Below, in pieces: positions 8,171 to 16,730 of a stretch of DNA of 64,000 nucleotides. The stretch is from Ferrimonas futtsuensis DSM 18154 (GTDB taxonomy: Bacteria > Pseudomonadota > Gammaproteobacteria > Enterobacterales > Shewanellaceae), in assembly GCF_000422645.1 (NCBI RefSeq), contig NZ_AUGL01000016.1, positions 50,765 through 114,764 of the forward strand, written 5' to 3'. The position numbers were made by a program, and so were the translations under genes. The notes beneath the pieces were generated by a model that was given only the letters and a program-made list of their open reading frames with translations, ran no database searches and was not told where the DNA came from. Numbering within the stretch: the first letter of the stretch is position 1; each line of letters begins with the position of its first letter.

Positions 8171-8253
8171 TGAGTGGCTGATATTCATCCTTTTTCACTC
8201 AAGGCATGAGGCAGAGCAAGATCTGTGGCTGTGCCATGGGGCAGACTGTTGGG

Positions 8254-8288
8254 CGGCGATTGCACCATAGGTCATCGCCGGGTATTTT
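8254..8288 (+). promoter_or_regulatory. Peroxidase promoter overlapped by an inverted repeat
   Basis: TTGCAC (8260-8265), a 17-bp spacer and TATTTT (8283-8288) form a sigma-70 promoter. CGGCGAT (8254-8260) and ATCGCCG (8274-8280), separated by 13 bp, flank the -35 box and most of the spacer, as an operator would. I do not recognise the regulator. Confidence 0.55.
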
Positions 8289-8315
8289 GTATTGTTATCG
8301 GAGTTCGGAGTCATC

Positions 8316-9260
8316 ATGACCACAGACACAGGGAGCGCTATGCCTCGGGAGCAAGCAGGGGTATGTGCAGAGGGCAACCTTCACGGGTTGTATCTGCTGT
8401 TTAACGCAGAGGAGCAGGCGGAGCCCGCCCTGAGAGGGGTGCTGGCGGAGATCGCCGGCTGGTTGCAGGCCTCGGTGGATCAAAATGCAGACAGTGCCTT
8501 CAACGGCTTTGTGGCCGTCGGCGCCAACTACTGGGATACCCTCTACCCCGATGCCCGCCCCGCCAAGCTGCGCCCCTTCCCCAGTTTCGAGCAGGATGAC
8601 CGCAAGGCGCCGGTGCAGCCGGTGGACCTGTTTATCCACATTCGCTCTGACCGGGTAGACATCAACCATGTGGCCGCGATGGAGGTGTGTCACCGCCTCA
8701 GGGGTCTGGTTCAGCTAGTGGAGGAGGTGCGCAGTTTCCGCTACCTGGACAATCGCGACCTGACCGGTTTTGTGGATGGGACCGAGAACCCTCAGGGGGT
8801 GCATCGCCGTGAGGTGGCCCTGGTGGGGGATGAGGATACCCCATTCCGCGGTGGCAGCTACATTCACGTCCAGCGTTATCAGCACAATATGGACCGCTGG
8901 AGCGGCATCAGCCTGAAGCAGCAGGAGGACACCATTGGCCGTACCAAGATGGAGAACGTCGAGTACGCCAGCCAGGACAAGCCCCTGACCTGCCACATCA
9001 AGCGCACCAACCTGAAGGATGACCAGGGCAACTCCATGGAGATCCTGCGTCAGAGCATGCCTTACGGCACCATGAAGGAGCAGGGCCTGTTCTTCATCAG
9101 CTGCTGCAGCACCCCGGTGAACTTCGAGGCCCAGCTGAAGTCGATGATCCACGGCGATGGTCATGGTCACTATGATCACCTGCTGAACTTCACCCAGGCG
9201 GTCACCGGCGCGGCCTTCTTTGCCCCCTCCCTGGACTTCATGGAGTCCGCCGCAGGCTAA
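8316..9260 (+). CDS. Dyp-type haem peroxidase, YfeX-like
   Basis: A 314-residue cytoplasmic haem peroxidase of the dye-decolourising family. The catalytic motif 'GFVDGTENPQG' (family GxxDG) and the downstream 'HVQRYQHNMDRW' and 'QEDTIGRTK' blocks match YfeX. The proximal haem ligand is probably the His in 'CHIKRTN', and the C-terminus 'FFAPSLDFM' is conserved. There is no Tat or Sec signal. The ATG at 8316 with GGAG 6 nt upstream is preferred over an upstream TTG (8292). It is monocistronic, ending in a terminator shared with argR. YfeX-type enzymes oxidise porphyrinogens and model dyes; the natural substrate is unknown. Confidence 0.9.
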   Translation: MTTDTGSAMPREQAGVCAEGNLHGLYLLFNAEEQAEPALRGVLAEIAGWLQASVDQNADSAFNGFVAVGANYWDTLYPDARPAKLRPFPSFEQDDRKAPVQPVDLFIHIRSDRVDINHVAAMEVCHRLRGLVQLVEEVRSFRYLDNRDLTGFVDGTENPQGVHRREVALVGDEDTPFRGGSYIHVQRYQHNMDRWSGISLKQQEDTIGRTKMENVEYASQDKPLTCHIKRTNLKDDQGNSMEILRQSMPYGTMKEQGLFFISCCSTPVNFEAQLKSMIHGDGHGHYDHLLNFTQAVTGAAFFAPSLDFMESAAG

Positions 9261-9275
9261 ACCGACCCCCATGAA

Positions 9276-9300
9276 AAAGGCCCGCACTGTGCGGGCCTTT
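9276..9300. terminator. Bidirectional terminator between peroxidase and argR
   Basis: AAAGGCCCGC (9276-9285) and GCGGGCCTTT (9291-9300) form a 10-bp stem with T-runs on both strands, serving both convergent genes. Confidence 0.9.
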
Positions 9301-9321
9301 CTATTTCTCTGCTACTGGGTA

Positions 9322-9792
9322 TCAGCCCTTGTAGTTGAACAGGTCCTTGACCGTCTGCAGCGCCTTATCGATGTTGTCCGCCTTGGTGGGGGCAATAAAG
9401 ATGGTGTCGTCACCGGCGATGGTGCCCAGGATCCCCTCGGGCTTGCCGATGGAGTCCAGCAGGCGGGCGATCAGCTGGGCGGCGCCCGGGCTGGCCTTCA
9501 CCACGATCATGGCGCCGTTGTGGTCCACGTCCAGCACCAGGTTCTTCAGCGGGCTGGTGGCGGTCGGCACACCCAGCTCGGCGGGTAGGCAGTAGACCAT
9601 CTCCTGCTTGGCGTTGCGGGTTCGGACGGCGCCGAACTTGCTCAGCATGCGTGACACCTTGGACTGGTTGATGGTGCTGAATCCGGCAGCCTGCAGGGCA
9701 TTGACGATCTCGCCCTGGGAGCCAAAACGCTCCTCTTTCAGCAGGGATTTGAAAACGCGGATTAGCTCATCCTGATTGCGGGTCGACTTCAT
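9322..9792 (-). CDS. argR: Arginine repressor ArgR
   Basis: The 156-residue protein has the ArgR length. An N-terminal winged helix contains '[27 protein letters not shown]' elements (about 25-52). The C-terminal hexamerisation and arginine-binding domain carries '[13 protein letters not shown]' with the conserved GDDT residues. With arginine bound, it represses arginine biosynthesis operons. It is divergent from mdh, a classic gammaproteobacterial arrangement. An ARG-box half-like sequence (TATTCATA, near 9821) lies in the intergenic region and may serve autoregulation; that is tentative. Confidence 0.96.
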   Translation of the reverse strand: MKSTRNQDELIRVFKSLLKEERFGSQGEIVNALQAAGFSTINQSKVSRMLSKFGAVRTRNAKQEMVYCLPAELGVPTATSPLKNLVLDVDHNGAMIVVKASPGAAQLIARLLDSIGKPEGILGTIAGDDTIFIAPTKADNIDKALQTVKDLFNYKG

Positions 9793-9918
9793 TCTGGCAG
9801 CTCGTTGTTTCTAGAGGGTTATTCATATTTTGCCCATTTGCCTCTGGATAGGCAACCACAGGCCCAGAAGGGCAGTGGAGCAGAGCTGGAGTTAAGGGTC
9901 AATAAGAGATTGGTAAAA

Positions 9919-9947
9919 TTGCCTTTAAACCCGTGTTTGGGTATGGT
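9919..9947 (+). promoter_or_regulatory. Putative mdh promoter
   Basis: TTGCCT (9919-9924), a 17-bp spacer and TATGGT (9942-9947). A CRP-like sequence, CGCGA-N6-TCACA at 9965-9980, lies just downstream of the expected start; it matches only 8 of 10 consensus positions. Confidence 0.45.
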
Positions 9948-10003
9948 GAGCCCAGACATTCAAACGCGATCCATGTCACATCAAAGGATAGATGGAGAAC
10001 CCC

Positions 10004-10942
10004 ATGAAAGTAGCAGTACTCGGCGCGGCCGGCGGGATTGGCCAGGCTCTGGCACTTCTGTTGAAACTGAACCTGCCCAAGGGCAGCGACCTGGCTCTGT
10101 ATGACATCGCCCCGGTAACTCCTGGCGTTGCCGTGGACATCAGCCACATCCCTACCGCAGTGAACGCCAAGGGCTATGCGGGCGAAGATCCCACCCCAGC
10201 CCTGGAAGGTGCCGACGTGGTGCTGATCTCCGCCGGTGTGGCTCGTAAGCCCGGCATGGATCGTGCGGACCTGTTCAATGTGAACGCCGGCATCATCCGT
10301 AATCTGGTGGCCAAGGTGGCCGAAGTGGCGCCCAAGGCCTGCATCGGCGTGATCACCAACCCGGTGAACACCACTGTCGCCATCGCCGCCGAGGTGTTGA
10401 AGAACGCCGGCGTCTACGACAAGCGCCGTCTGTTCGGTGTGACCACCCTGGACGTGATCCGCTCCGAGACCTTCATTGCCGAAGCCAAGGGCCTGAGTCC
10501 TGAGCAGGTGAAGATCAACGTCATCGGCGGCCACAGCGGCGTGACCATCCTGCCTCTGCTGTCTCAGGTTGAGGGGGTGACCTTCTCCGAAGAGGAGATC
10601 GCTTCCCTGACCCACCGCATCCAGAATGCCGGCACCGAGGTGGTGGAAGCCAAGGCCGGTGGCGGCAGTGCCACCCTGTCCATGGCACAGGCGGCCTGTC
10701 GTTTCGGTACCTCTCTGGTTCGCGCCCTTCAGGGGGAGCAGGGTGTGGTGGAGTGCGCCTACGTAGAGGGCAATGGTGAGCACAGTCGCTTCTTCGCTCA
10801 GCCGGTGCTGCTGGGCAGCGAGGGTGTGGCCGAGGTGCAGAGCTACGGCGCCCTGAGCGAGTTTGAACAGAAGGCCCTGGACGGCATGATGGAGACCCTG
10901 GTGGGCGACATCGACAAGGGCGAGGCCTTTGTCAACGGCTAA
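10004..10942 (+). CDS. mdh: Malate dehydrogenase
   Basis: NAD-dependent oxidation of malate to oxaloacetate in the TCA cycle. The 312-residue length equals that of E. coli Mdh. The Rossmann motif 'GAAGGIGQA' is at the N-terminus. Substrate-binding Arg residues are in '[13 protein letters not shown]', and the catalytic His lies in '[17 protein letters not shown]'. ATG 10004 is preferred over the in-frame ATG 9992 because GGAG sits 6 nt before it and the product then matches the family length. A terminator follows immediately, so it is monocistronic. Confidence 0.97.
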   Translation: MKVAVLGAAGGIGQALALLLKLNLPKGSDLALYDIAPVTPGVAVDISHIPTAVNAKGYAGEDPTPALEGADVVLISAGVARKPGMDRADLFNVNAGIIRNLVAKVAEVAPKACIGVITNPVNTTVAIAAEVLKNAGVYDKRRLFGVTTLDVIRSETFIAEAKGLSPEQVKINVIGGHSGVTILPLLSQVEGVTFSEEEIASLTHRIQNAGTEVVEAKAGGGSATLSMAQAACRFGTSLVRALQGEQGVVECAYVEGNGEHSRFFAQPVLLGSEGVAEVQSYGALSEFEQKALDGMMETLVGDIDKGEAFVNG

Positions 10943-10960
10943 GCCGTCAGCCAGACAGAG

Positions 10961-10987
10961 AAAAGGCCCCGATTGGGGCCTTTTTTG
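10961..10987 (+). terminator. Rho-independent terminator of mdh
   Basis: AAAAGGCCCC (10961-10970) pairs with GGGGCCTTTT (10975-10984), followed by more T. Confidence 0.92.
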
Positions 10988-11034
10988 TCTCTGACGCCTG
11001 GCGCCGTGAGCTTGGCTGATACCAGTTTGATCTG

Positions 11035-12003
11035 TTAGCTGCGGCGGTCCACGGCGATGCGGGCCAGGGACTGCAGGGCCACCTTGGCGTCGCTGTCCGG
11101 CAGCGGGGCCAGGGCGGCGATCGCCTTGTCCGCTTCCTCGTTGGCGCGGTCCATGGTGTATTCCAGCGCGCCACAATGGTTGAGGGCCGCCAGAATGGGA
11201 TCGATCTCCTCGGTGCCGCCGTTCTCGATGGCGGCGCGGATCAGCTGACGCTCCTCCTCGCTGCCTTTACCCATGGTATAGATCAGCGGCAGGGTAGGCT
11301 TGCCCTCGGCCAGGTCATCGCCGATGTTCTTGCCCAGTTCGTCCGCTTCGGCGGTGTAATCCAGTACGTCATCCACCAGCTGGAAGGCGGTGCCCAGATA
11401 GCGACCGTAATCGGACAGCGCCTTCACAATCACCTCATCCTGATCGGCCACCACTGCCGCCAGACCGGTGGCCGCTTCAAACAGCTTGGCGGTCTTGCAG
11501 TAGATCACCTGCATGTAGCTCTCTTCGGTGGTGTCGGGGTCGTTGCAGTTCATCAGCTGCATCACTTCACCCTCGGCCAGCACGTTGGTGGCCTCCGCCA
11601 GGCCTTCCATCACCTCATGATTCTTCATGTCGGTCATCATCTGGAACGAGCGGGTATAGAGGAAGTCACCCACCAGCACGCTGGCCTGGTTGCCGAACAG
11701 GGCGTTGGCGGTCTCCCGGCCACGGCGCATGGTGGACTCGTCCACCACATCGTCGTGAAGCAGGGTGGAGGTGTGGATGAATTCGATGATGGCAGCCAGG
11801 CGGATATGGTTGTCCCCCTGGTAGCCTACGGATTGAGCGGCCAACAGAGTCAGCAACGGACGCATCCGTTTTCCGCCACCGTTGATGATATAGAAGGAGA
11901 GCTGGTTGATCAGGACAACATCAGAGTGAAGTTGCTCGTAGATCATCTGGTTGACCAACTTCATGTTGTTGTCGGCCAAGTCTCGGATGGCGTTCAGGTC
12001 CAT
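11035..12003 (-). CDS. ispB: Octaprenyl diphosphate synthase
   Basis: A 322-residue trans-polyprenyl synthase making the C40 side chain for ubiquinone and menaquinone. The first Asp-rich motif is 'LLHDDVVDESTMRRG' (near 84) and the second is 'QLVDDVLDYTAEADELGKN' (near 211), both required for Mg-diphosphate binding. 'GGGKRMRPLL' supplies the IPP-binding Lys/Arg. It is divergent from rplU, as in E. coli and Shewanella. The assignment to IspB rather than IspA rests on this neighbourhood and on length. Confidence 0.96.
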   Translation of the reverse strand: MDLNAIRDLADNNMKLVNQMIYEQLHSDVVLINQLSFYIINGGGKRMRPLLTLLAAQSVGYQGDNHIRLAAIIEFIHTSTLLHDDVVDESTMRRGRETANALFGNQASVLVGDFLYTRSFQMMTDMKNHEVMEGLAEATNVLAEGEVMQLMNCNDPDTTEESYMQVIYCKTAKLFEAATGLAAVVADQDEVIVKALSDYGRYLGTAFQLVDDVLDYTAEADELGKNIGDDLAEGKPTLPLIYTMGKGSEEERQLIRAAIENGGTEEIDPILAALNHCGALEYTMDRANEEADKAIAALAPLPDSDAKVALQSLARIAVDRRS

Positions 12004-12170
12004 AATATATCCGGCTGTAGGCTGCCAAACTCGGCAGCTGTAAGTATAATGTGCACAGTATGGAAGCGAATTCTACCCAAATTCCACGCGCATAACAGCC
12101 GCATTTGCCCATTGATTGAGGTGCCGCTCAATTCGGTCAGATCCTTTCGCGATCTTTTTTATCGTGGGTC

Positions 12171-12199
12171 TTGCCTGTTTTGTGTCCTTGGCGTAGAAT
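12171..12199 (+). promoter_or_regulatory. Promoter of rplU-rpmA
   Basis: TTGCCT (12171-12176), exactly 17 bp, then TAGAAT (12194-12199). Transcription would start near 12206, giving a leader of about 74 nt before rplU. Confidence 0.75.
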
Positions 12200-12279
12200 G
12201 CCCGGCCATTGTCAACAAGTTTTAAGCCACACCCTGACCCCAACATGGCGCGGTCGGCGTGTGAAGCGGAGTTTTTACT

Positions 12280-12591
12280 ATGTACGCGGTTTTCCAAAGT
12301 GGTGGTAAGCAACACCGTGTTAGCGAAGGCCAGACTGTTCGTCTGGAGAAGCTAGACGTTGAAACCGGTAGCACCATTGAGTTCGATAAAGTTCTTCTGG
12401 TTGCTAACGGCGAAGACGTGAAGGTCGGTGTTCCTTACGTAGATGGCGGCAAGATTGTTGCTGAAGTTGTGACCCACGGTCGTGGCGATAAAGTTAAGAT
12501 CGTCAAGTTCCGTCGTCGCAAGCACCACCGTAAGCAGATGGGCCACCGTCAGTGGTTCACTGAAGTTAAGATTACTGGCATCAACGCCTAA
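12280..12591 (+). CDS. rplU: 50S ribosomal protein L21
   Basis: The 103-residue L21 begins '[17 protein letters not shown]' and contains the Arg/Lys-rich 23S-binding segment '[20 protein letters not shown]' typical of the family. It is followed 17 bp later by rpmA and then by obgE, the near-universal L21-L27-Obg order. The codon choice is more biased (GTT, CGT, GGT) than in the neighbours, as expected for a highly expressed ribosomal gene. Confidence 0.98.
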   Translation: MYAVFQSGGKQHRVSEGQTVRLEKLDVETGSTIEFDKVLLVANGEDVKVGVPYVDGGKIVAEVVTHGRGDKVKIVKFRRRKHHRKQMGHRQWFTEVKITGINA

Positions 12592-12608
12592 TTACGGAGT
12601 AACGAGAA

Positions 12609-12866
12609 ATGGCACATAAAAAAGCTGGCGGTTCTACTCGTAACGGCCGTGATTCAGAAAGCAAACGCCTTGGTGTTAAGCGCTACGGCGGCGAGTCTGT
12701 TCTGGCAGGCAACATCATCGTTCGTCAGCGTGGCACCAAGTTCCACGCCGGTGACAACGTAGGCGTAGGCCGCGATCACACTCTGTTCGCTACCGCGAAC
12801 GGCAAGGTGAAGTTCGAAGTGAAAGGCAAGCAAAACCGTAAATTCGTGAGCATCGTTGCCGAGTAA
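12609..12866 (+). CDS. rpmA: 50S ribosomal protein L27
   Basis: The 85-residue L27 begins '[20 protein letters not shown]', the conserved N-terminal arm that reaches the peptidyl-transferase centre. '[26 protein letters not shown]' is split over the middle of the protein. There is no N-terminal extension needing processing of the Firmicutes type. It ends just before a strong terminator, so obgE probably has its own promoter. Confidence 0.98.
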   Translation: MAHKKAGGSTRNGRDSESKRLGVKRYGGESVLAGNIIVRQRGTKFHAGDNVGVGRDHTLFATANGKVKFEVKGKQNRKFVSIVAE

Positions 12867-12887
12867 TTCGTTCACCGAACGATCTGC

Positions 12888-12913
12888 AAGCCCCGCCATC
12901 GGCGGGGCTTTTT
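12888..12913 (+). terminator. Rho-independent terminator of rplU-rpmA
   Basis: AAGCCCCGCC (12888-12897) pairs with GGCGGGGCTT (12901-12910), followed by T. Confidence 0.92.
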
Positions 12914-12979
12914 GCGTCCAAGGGGGAGAGGCGATCCCTGATGATCCCATCCTTGGTATACTATTAGCTGATTTCCTGA

Positions 12980-14158
<1,179 letters not shown>

Positions 14159-14170
14159 TCTGAACAGTGA

Positions 14171-14196
14171 AAAAAGGGGCTTCGTGCCCCTTTTTG
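14171..14196 (+). terminator. Rho-independent terminator of obgE
   Basis: AAAAAGGGGC (14171-14180), a 5-nt loop, then GCCCCTTTTT (14186-14195). Confidence 0.92.
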
Positions 14197-14275
14197 TTAA
14201 GCAAAAAAGAGTATGATTCGAAGGTGTGGTGAAAAACCCACCTCATTGTGAGACGTTTTTTTGGGGAGTCTGGGG

Positions 14276-15040
14276 TTGGAACTCGCTCAGCAGAATGAGA
14301 TCACCCGGCTGGCGGTCAGAGCCGCTCAGCTGATGTTGGCCTGGGGAGCCGAAAGTGAACTGGTGGAAGACGTGGGCCAGCGCCTCGGGGTGGCCCTGGG
14401 CGTCGAGAGTGTGGAGCTGTCCATCTCCTCCACCTCCCTGGTGCTGACCACCCTCTACCGGCAGCGCTGTGTCACCACTACCCGTCGACTGCGGGATCAT
14501 GGCCTGAACATGGACATGGTGTGTGAAGTGCAGCGCATCTGCGTCATGGCAGAGAAGGGCCTGCTGGATCTGGACCAGGTGGGCCGCAAGCTGCGTCAGC
14601 TCAAGCCCAAGACCTGGAATCGCTGGCTGGTGGTGGCGATCATCGGCCCCTCCTGCGGCAGTTTTGCCTACCTGTTCGGTGCCGACGACACCGCGGTCAT
14701 GTTGACGGTGCTGGCTTCCTGCATCGGCATGGTGGTGCGCCAGCATTTGGCCAAGGGCCACTTCAACCTGTTGATCAACTGGGCCGCCACCGCCTTTGTC
14801 ACCACCCTGGTGGCGCGACTGGCGGCCATGGTCTGGCCCACCCCGGACGCCGAGGTGGCGATGGCGGCGGCGGTGCTGATGCTGGTGCCCGGATTTCCCC
14901 TGCTCAATGCCATCGCCGATATGGTCAAGGGCCACTATAACGTCGGCCTGGCCCGCTGGGGGCAGGCGACCCTGATGACCGCCTCCGCCGCCATCGGCAT
15001 CACCCTGGCGATGCAACTGACCGGGATGGGGTGGATATGA
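14276..15040 (+). CDS. yjjP: ThrE/YjjP-family exporter large subunit
   Basis: A 254-residue member of the ThrE N-terminal (DUF1212) family. A soluble N-terminal part includes 'LMLAWGAESELVEDV' and 'ISSTSLVLT'. About five membrane helices follow, with 'LVPGFPLLNAIADMVKGHYNVGLAR' matching the conserved YjjP segment. With YjjB it forms a two-component exporter; E. coli YjjPB exports succinate, and ThrE homologues export threonine or serine. The start is taken as TTG 14276, with GGGGAG 7 nt upstream; an alternative TTG lies at 14261. The stop overlaps the yjjB start (ATGA). Confidence 0.87.
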   Translation: MELAQQNEITRLAVRAAQLMLAWGAESELVEDVGQRLGVALGVESVELSISSTSLVLTTLYRQRCVTTTRRLRDHGLNMDMVCEVQRICVMAEKGLLDLDQVGRKLRQLKPKTWNRWLVVAIIGPSCGSFAYLFGADDTAVMLTVLASCIGMVVRQHLAKGHFNLLINWAATAFVTTLVARLAAMVWPTPDAEVAMAAAVLMLVPGFPLLNAIADMVKGHYNVGLARWGQATLMTASAAIGITLAMQLTGMGWI

Positions 15041-15498
15041 ACCTGCTGCAGCTGCTGATCAACGGCGCCATCGCCGCCATCCCGGCGGTGGGCTTCGCCA
15101 TGGTGTTCAACGTGCCCGGCCGTTTCCTGTGGCGCTGTGGCCTGGCCGGTGCCGTCGGTCATATGGTCCGCGGCCTGTGCATGACCTGGGGGGCCCCGAT
15201 AGAGTGGGCCACCTTCGCCGCCTCCATGACCGTCGGTTTTATGTCGGTGCGCTGGTCCAGGGAGACCCTGGCGCCCATGCAGCTGTTTGGGGTGGCCGCC
15301 ATCATCCCCATGATCCCCGGCACCTTTGCCTTTAACACCGTCATCGGCCTGGTGGAGATGAGCGCCTTGGGGGTGACCGCGGAGAGTTTGATGCCCGTGG
15401 TCTACAACGCCCTGAAGACCCTGTTTATTCTCGGTGCCCTGAGTGTGGGGCTGGCGATGCCCGGCCTCATCTGGTACCGGAACAAACCCATTATCTAG
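15037..15498 (+). CDS. yjjB: ThrE/YjjB-family exporter small subunit
   Basis: The 153-residue partner of YjjP has four to five membrane helices. It closely follows the YjjB pattern: 'AAIPAVGFAMVFNVP' near the N-terminus, then 'WATFAASMTVGFMSVRWSR' and 'IIPMIPGTFAFN'. ATG 15037 overlaps the yjjP stop, so the two are translationally coupled. The stop codon TAG belongs to the CTAG at the left end of the MITE (15495-15650). The last residues ('RNKPII') may therefore have been fixed by that insertion. Confidence 0.88.
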   Translation: MNLLQLLINGAIAAIPAVGFAMVFNVPGRFLWRCGLAGAVGHMVRGLCMTWGAPIEWATFAASMTVGFMSVRWSRETLAPMQLFGVAAIIPMIPGTFAFNTVIGLVEMSALGVTAESLMPVVYNALKTLFILGALSVGLAMPGLIWYRNKPII

Positions 15499-15650
15499 GG
15501 CATGTTGACCTTCGCTGATTGTTTTTGCTTAAGTCTCCGGCACTTGTGGCATTAAGATGCTTGGAGTCCGCTGCTACAGAGTCGTCACTCTGGAAGATGG
15601 AAGTGCCCTTTTGGGTCAAACACTAAACACCAAAGATAAACACGCCCTAG
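15495..15650. mobile_element. 156-bp MITE between yjjB and folA
   Basis: The ends are imperfect inverted repeats: CTAGGGCATGTTGACCTT on the left, and the reverse complement of the right end is CTAGGGCGTGTTTATCTT. Both are bounded by CTAG, which could be a 4-bp target duplication of the kind used by some IS5-family elements. Inside, GGCACTT and AAGTGCC are inverted. The centre is a perfect hairpin, CAGAGT-cgtc-ACTCTG (15577-15592), so the whole element folds on itself. It has no coding capacity. It supplies the yjjB stop codon at one edge and part of the folA ribosome site at the other. Confidence 0.75.
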
Positions 15651-15659
15651 GAACTACGG

Positions 15660-16151
15660 ATGCGCCTATCCATGATCGCCTGTATGGCCCACGACAGGGT
15701 CATTGGCAAAGAGAACCAGATGCCCTGGCATCTGCCTGCCGACCTGAAACACTTCAAAGCCATCACCCTGGGCAAACCTGTGGTGATGGGGCGCCGTACC
15801 TTCGACTCCATTGGCCGTCCGCTGCCCGGTCGCCACAATGTGGTGATCTCCCGCAATCCGGACTACCAACCCGAGGGGGTGACCCGGGTGGCCAGCATCG
15901 ACGAGGCCCTTACTCTGCTGGCCGATGAGGAGGAGGTGATGATCATCGGCGGCGGTCAGCTCTACGCCAGCCTGCTGCCGAAGGCGGACCGGCTCTACCT
16001 GACCCTGGCCCAGCTGCAGGTGGAGGGGGACACCCGCTTTCCCGATTATCAGCAGCTGCAATGGCGCGAGCTGGAGCGGCAGGTCAGGCCCGCCGACGAG
16101 GCCAACGCCTGTGATCTCCATTTCGTCACCCTGGAGCGGGTTCGCGACTGA
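15660..16151 (+). CDS. folA: Dihydrofolate reductase
   Basis: NADPH-dependent reduction of dihydrofolate, the target of trimethoprim. The 163-residue protein contains 'VIGKENQMPWHLPADLKHFK' (Met20-loop region, with catalytic Asp), 'VMGRRTFDSIGRPLPGR' (NADPH-binding) and 'MIIGGGQLYASLLP'. The start is 10 bp after a MITE. Its likely Shine-Dalgarno AGGA (15649-15652) spans the element boundary, so the native upstream region was displaced. Any promoter must lie inside or before the element. A weak candidate is TTGGGT with GATAAA, spaced 18 bp, inside it. Confidence 0.97.
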   Translation: MRLSMIACMAHDRVIGKENQMPWHLPADLKHFKAITLGKPVVMGRRTFDSIGRPLPGRHNVVISRNPDYQPEGVTRVASIDEALTLLADEEEVMIIGGGQLYASLLPKADRLYLTLAQLQVEGDTRFPDYQQLQWRELERQVRPADEANACDLHFVTLERVRD

Positions 16152-16278
16152 GTCACGCTTCTAACTGCTTGTTATGGTTCCATATGCTCCCGGTTTGCAT
16201 CGTTAAGCATCTGGGGTAAGCTGTCGCTGTTACCCTATGTAAATCTTTTAATAACGATAAGTAACAAGGAGTGGTGCG

Positions 16279-16668
16279 ATGAAGACCCATCTGAGTCTGG
16301 CGGTGGCTGCGGCCCTGGTAATCAACCTGGCCTGGACACCGCAGGTTCAGGCGAACGACCAACTGATCGCCAACATCTGCCAGTACGTACACGACGATAA
16401 CAAAAGTCGGCTGCGTAAGAAGCTGAAAGAGTCCAATGTTAAGGTGCGCAACATCTACGACGGCATTCGCTGCAACGGCGAAACCATGATCCGCAGTGCC
16501 ATCACCAACAACGCCAACGACGTGGGGGTGTTCCTGGTGAAACGTCTGTCGGCCAAGAGCCTGAAGGAGCCTGAGTTCGACGGCAAGACCGTGCTGGACT
16601 GGGCCACCTCCAATGGCCATGACGGCTCTCAGATCGTCGGTGCCATCCGCGAGCGTACCGGCAGCTAG
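16279..16668 (+). CDS. Secreted DUF3718 family protein
   Basis: The 129-residue protein has a clear Sec signal peptide ending 'PQVQA' (about residue 25). The mature part has two Cys residues ('ANICQYV' and 'GIRCNGETM') that probably form a disulfide. It also has ankyrin-like wording at the end, 'DGKTVLDWATSNGHDGSQIV'. Small proteins of this composition in Shewanella relatives are labelled DUF3718; the match is from memory. Function unknown. AAGGAG lies upstream of the ATG and a strong terminator follows. Confidence 0.75.
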   Translation: MKTHLSLAVAAALVINLAWTPQVQANDQLIANICQYVHDDNKSRLRKKLKESNVKVRNIYDGIRCNGETMIRSAITNNANDVGVFLVKRLSAKSLKEPEFDGKTVLDWATSNGHDGSQIVGAIRERTGS

Positions 16669-16682
16669 TGCCGGATTGAATA

Positions 16683-16712
16683 AAAAAAGGCGACCCTGGG
16701 GTCGCCTTTTTT
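16683..16712. terminator. Bidirectional terminator after the DUF3718 gene
   Basis: AAAAAAGGCGACC and GGTCGCCTTTTTT form a 13-bp stem; runs on both strands serve this gene and the convergent chemoreceptor. Confidence 0.92.
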
Positions 16713-16730
16713 GTTGGAGGTGCGTCAGAC

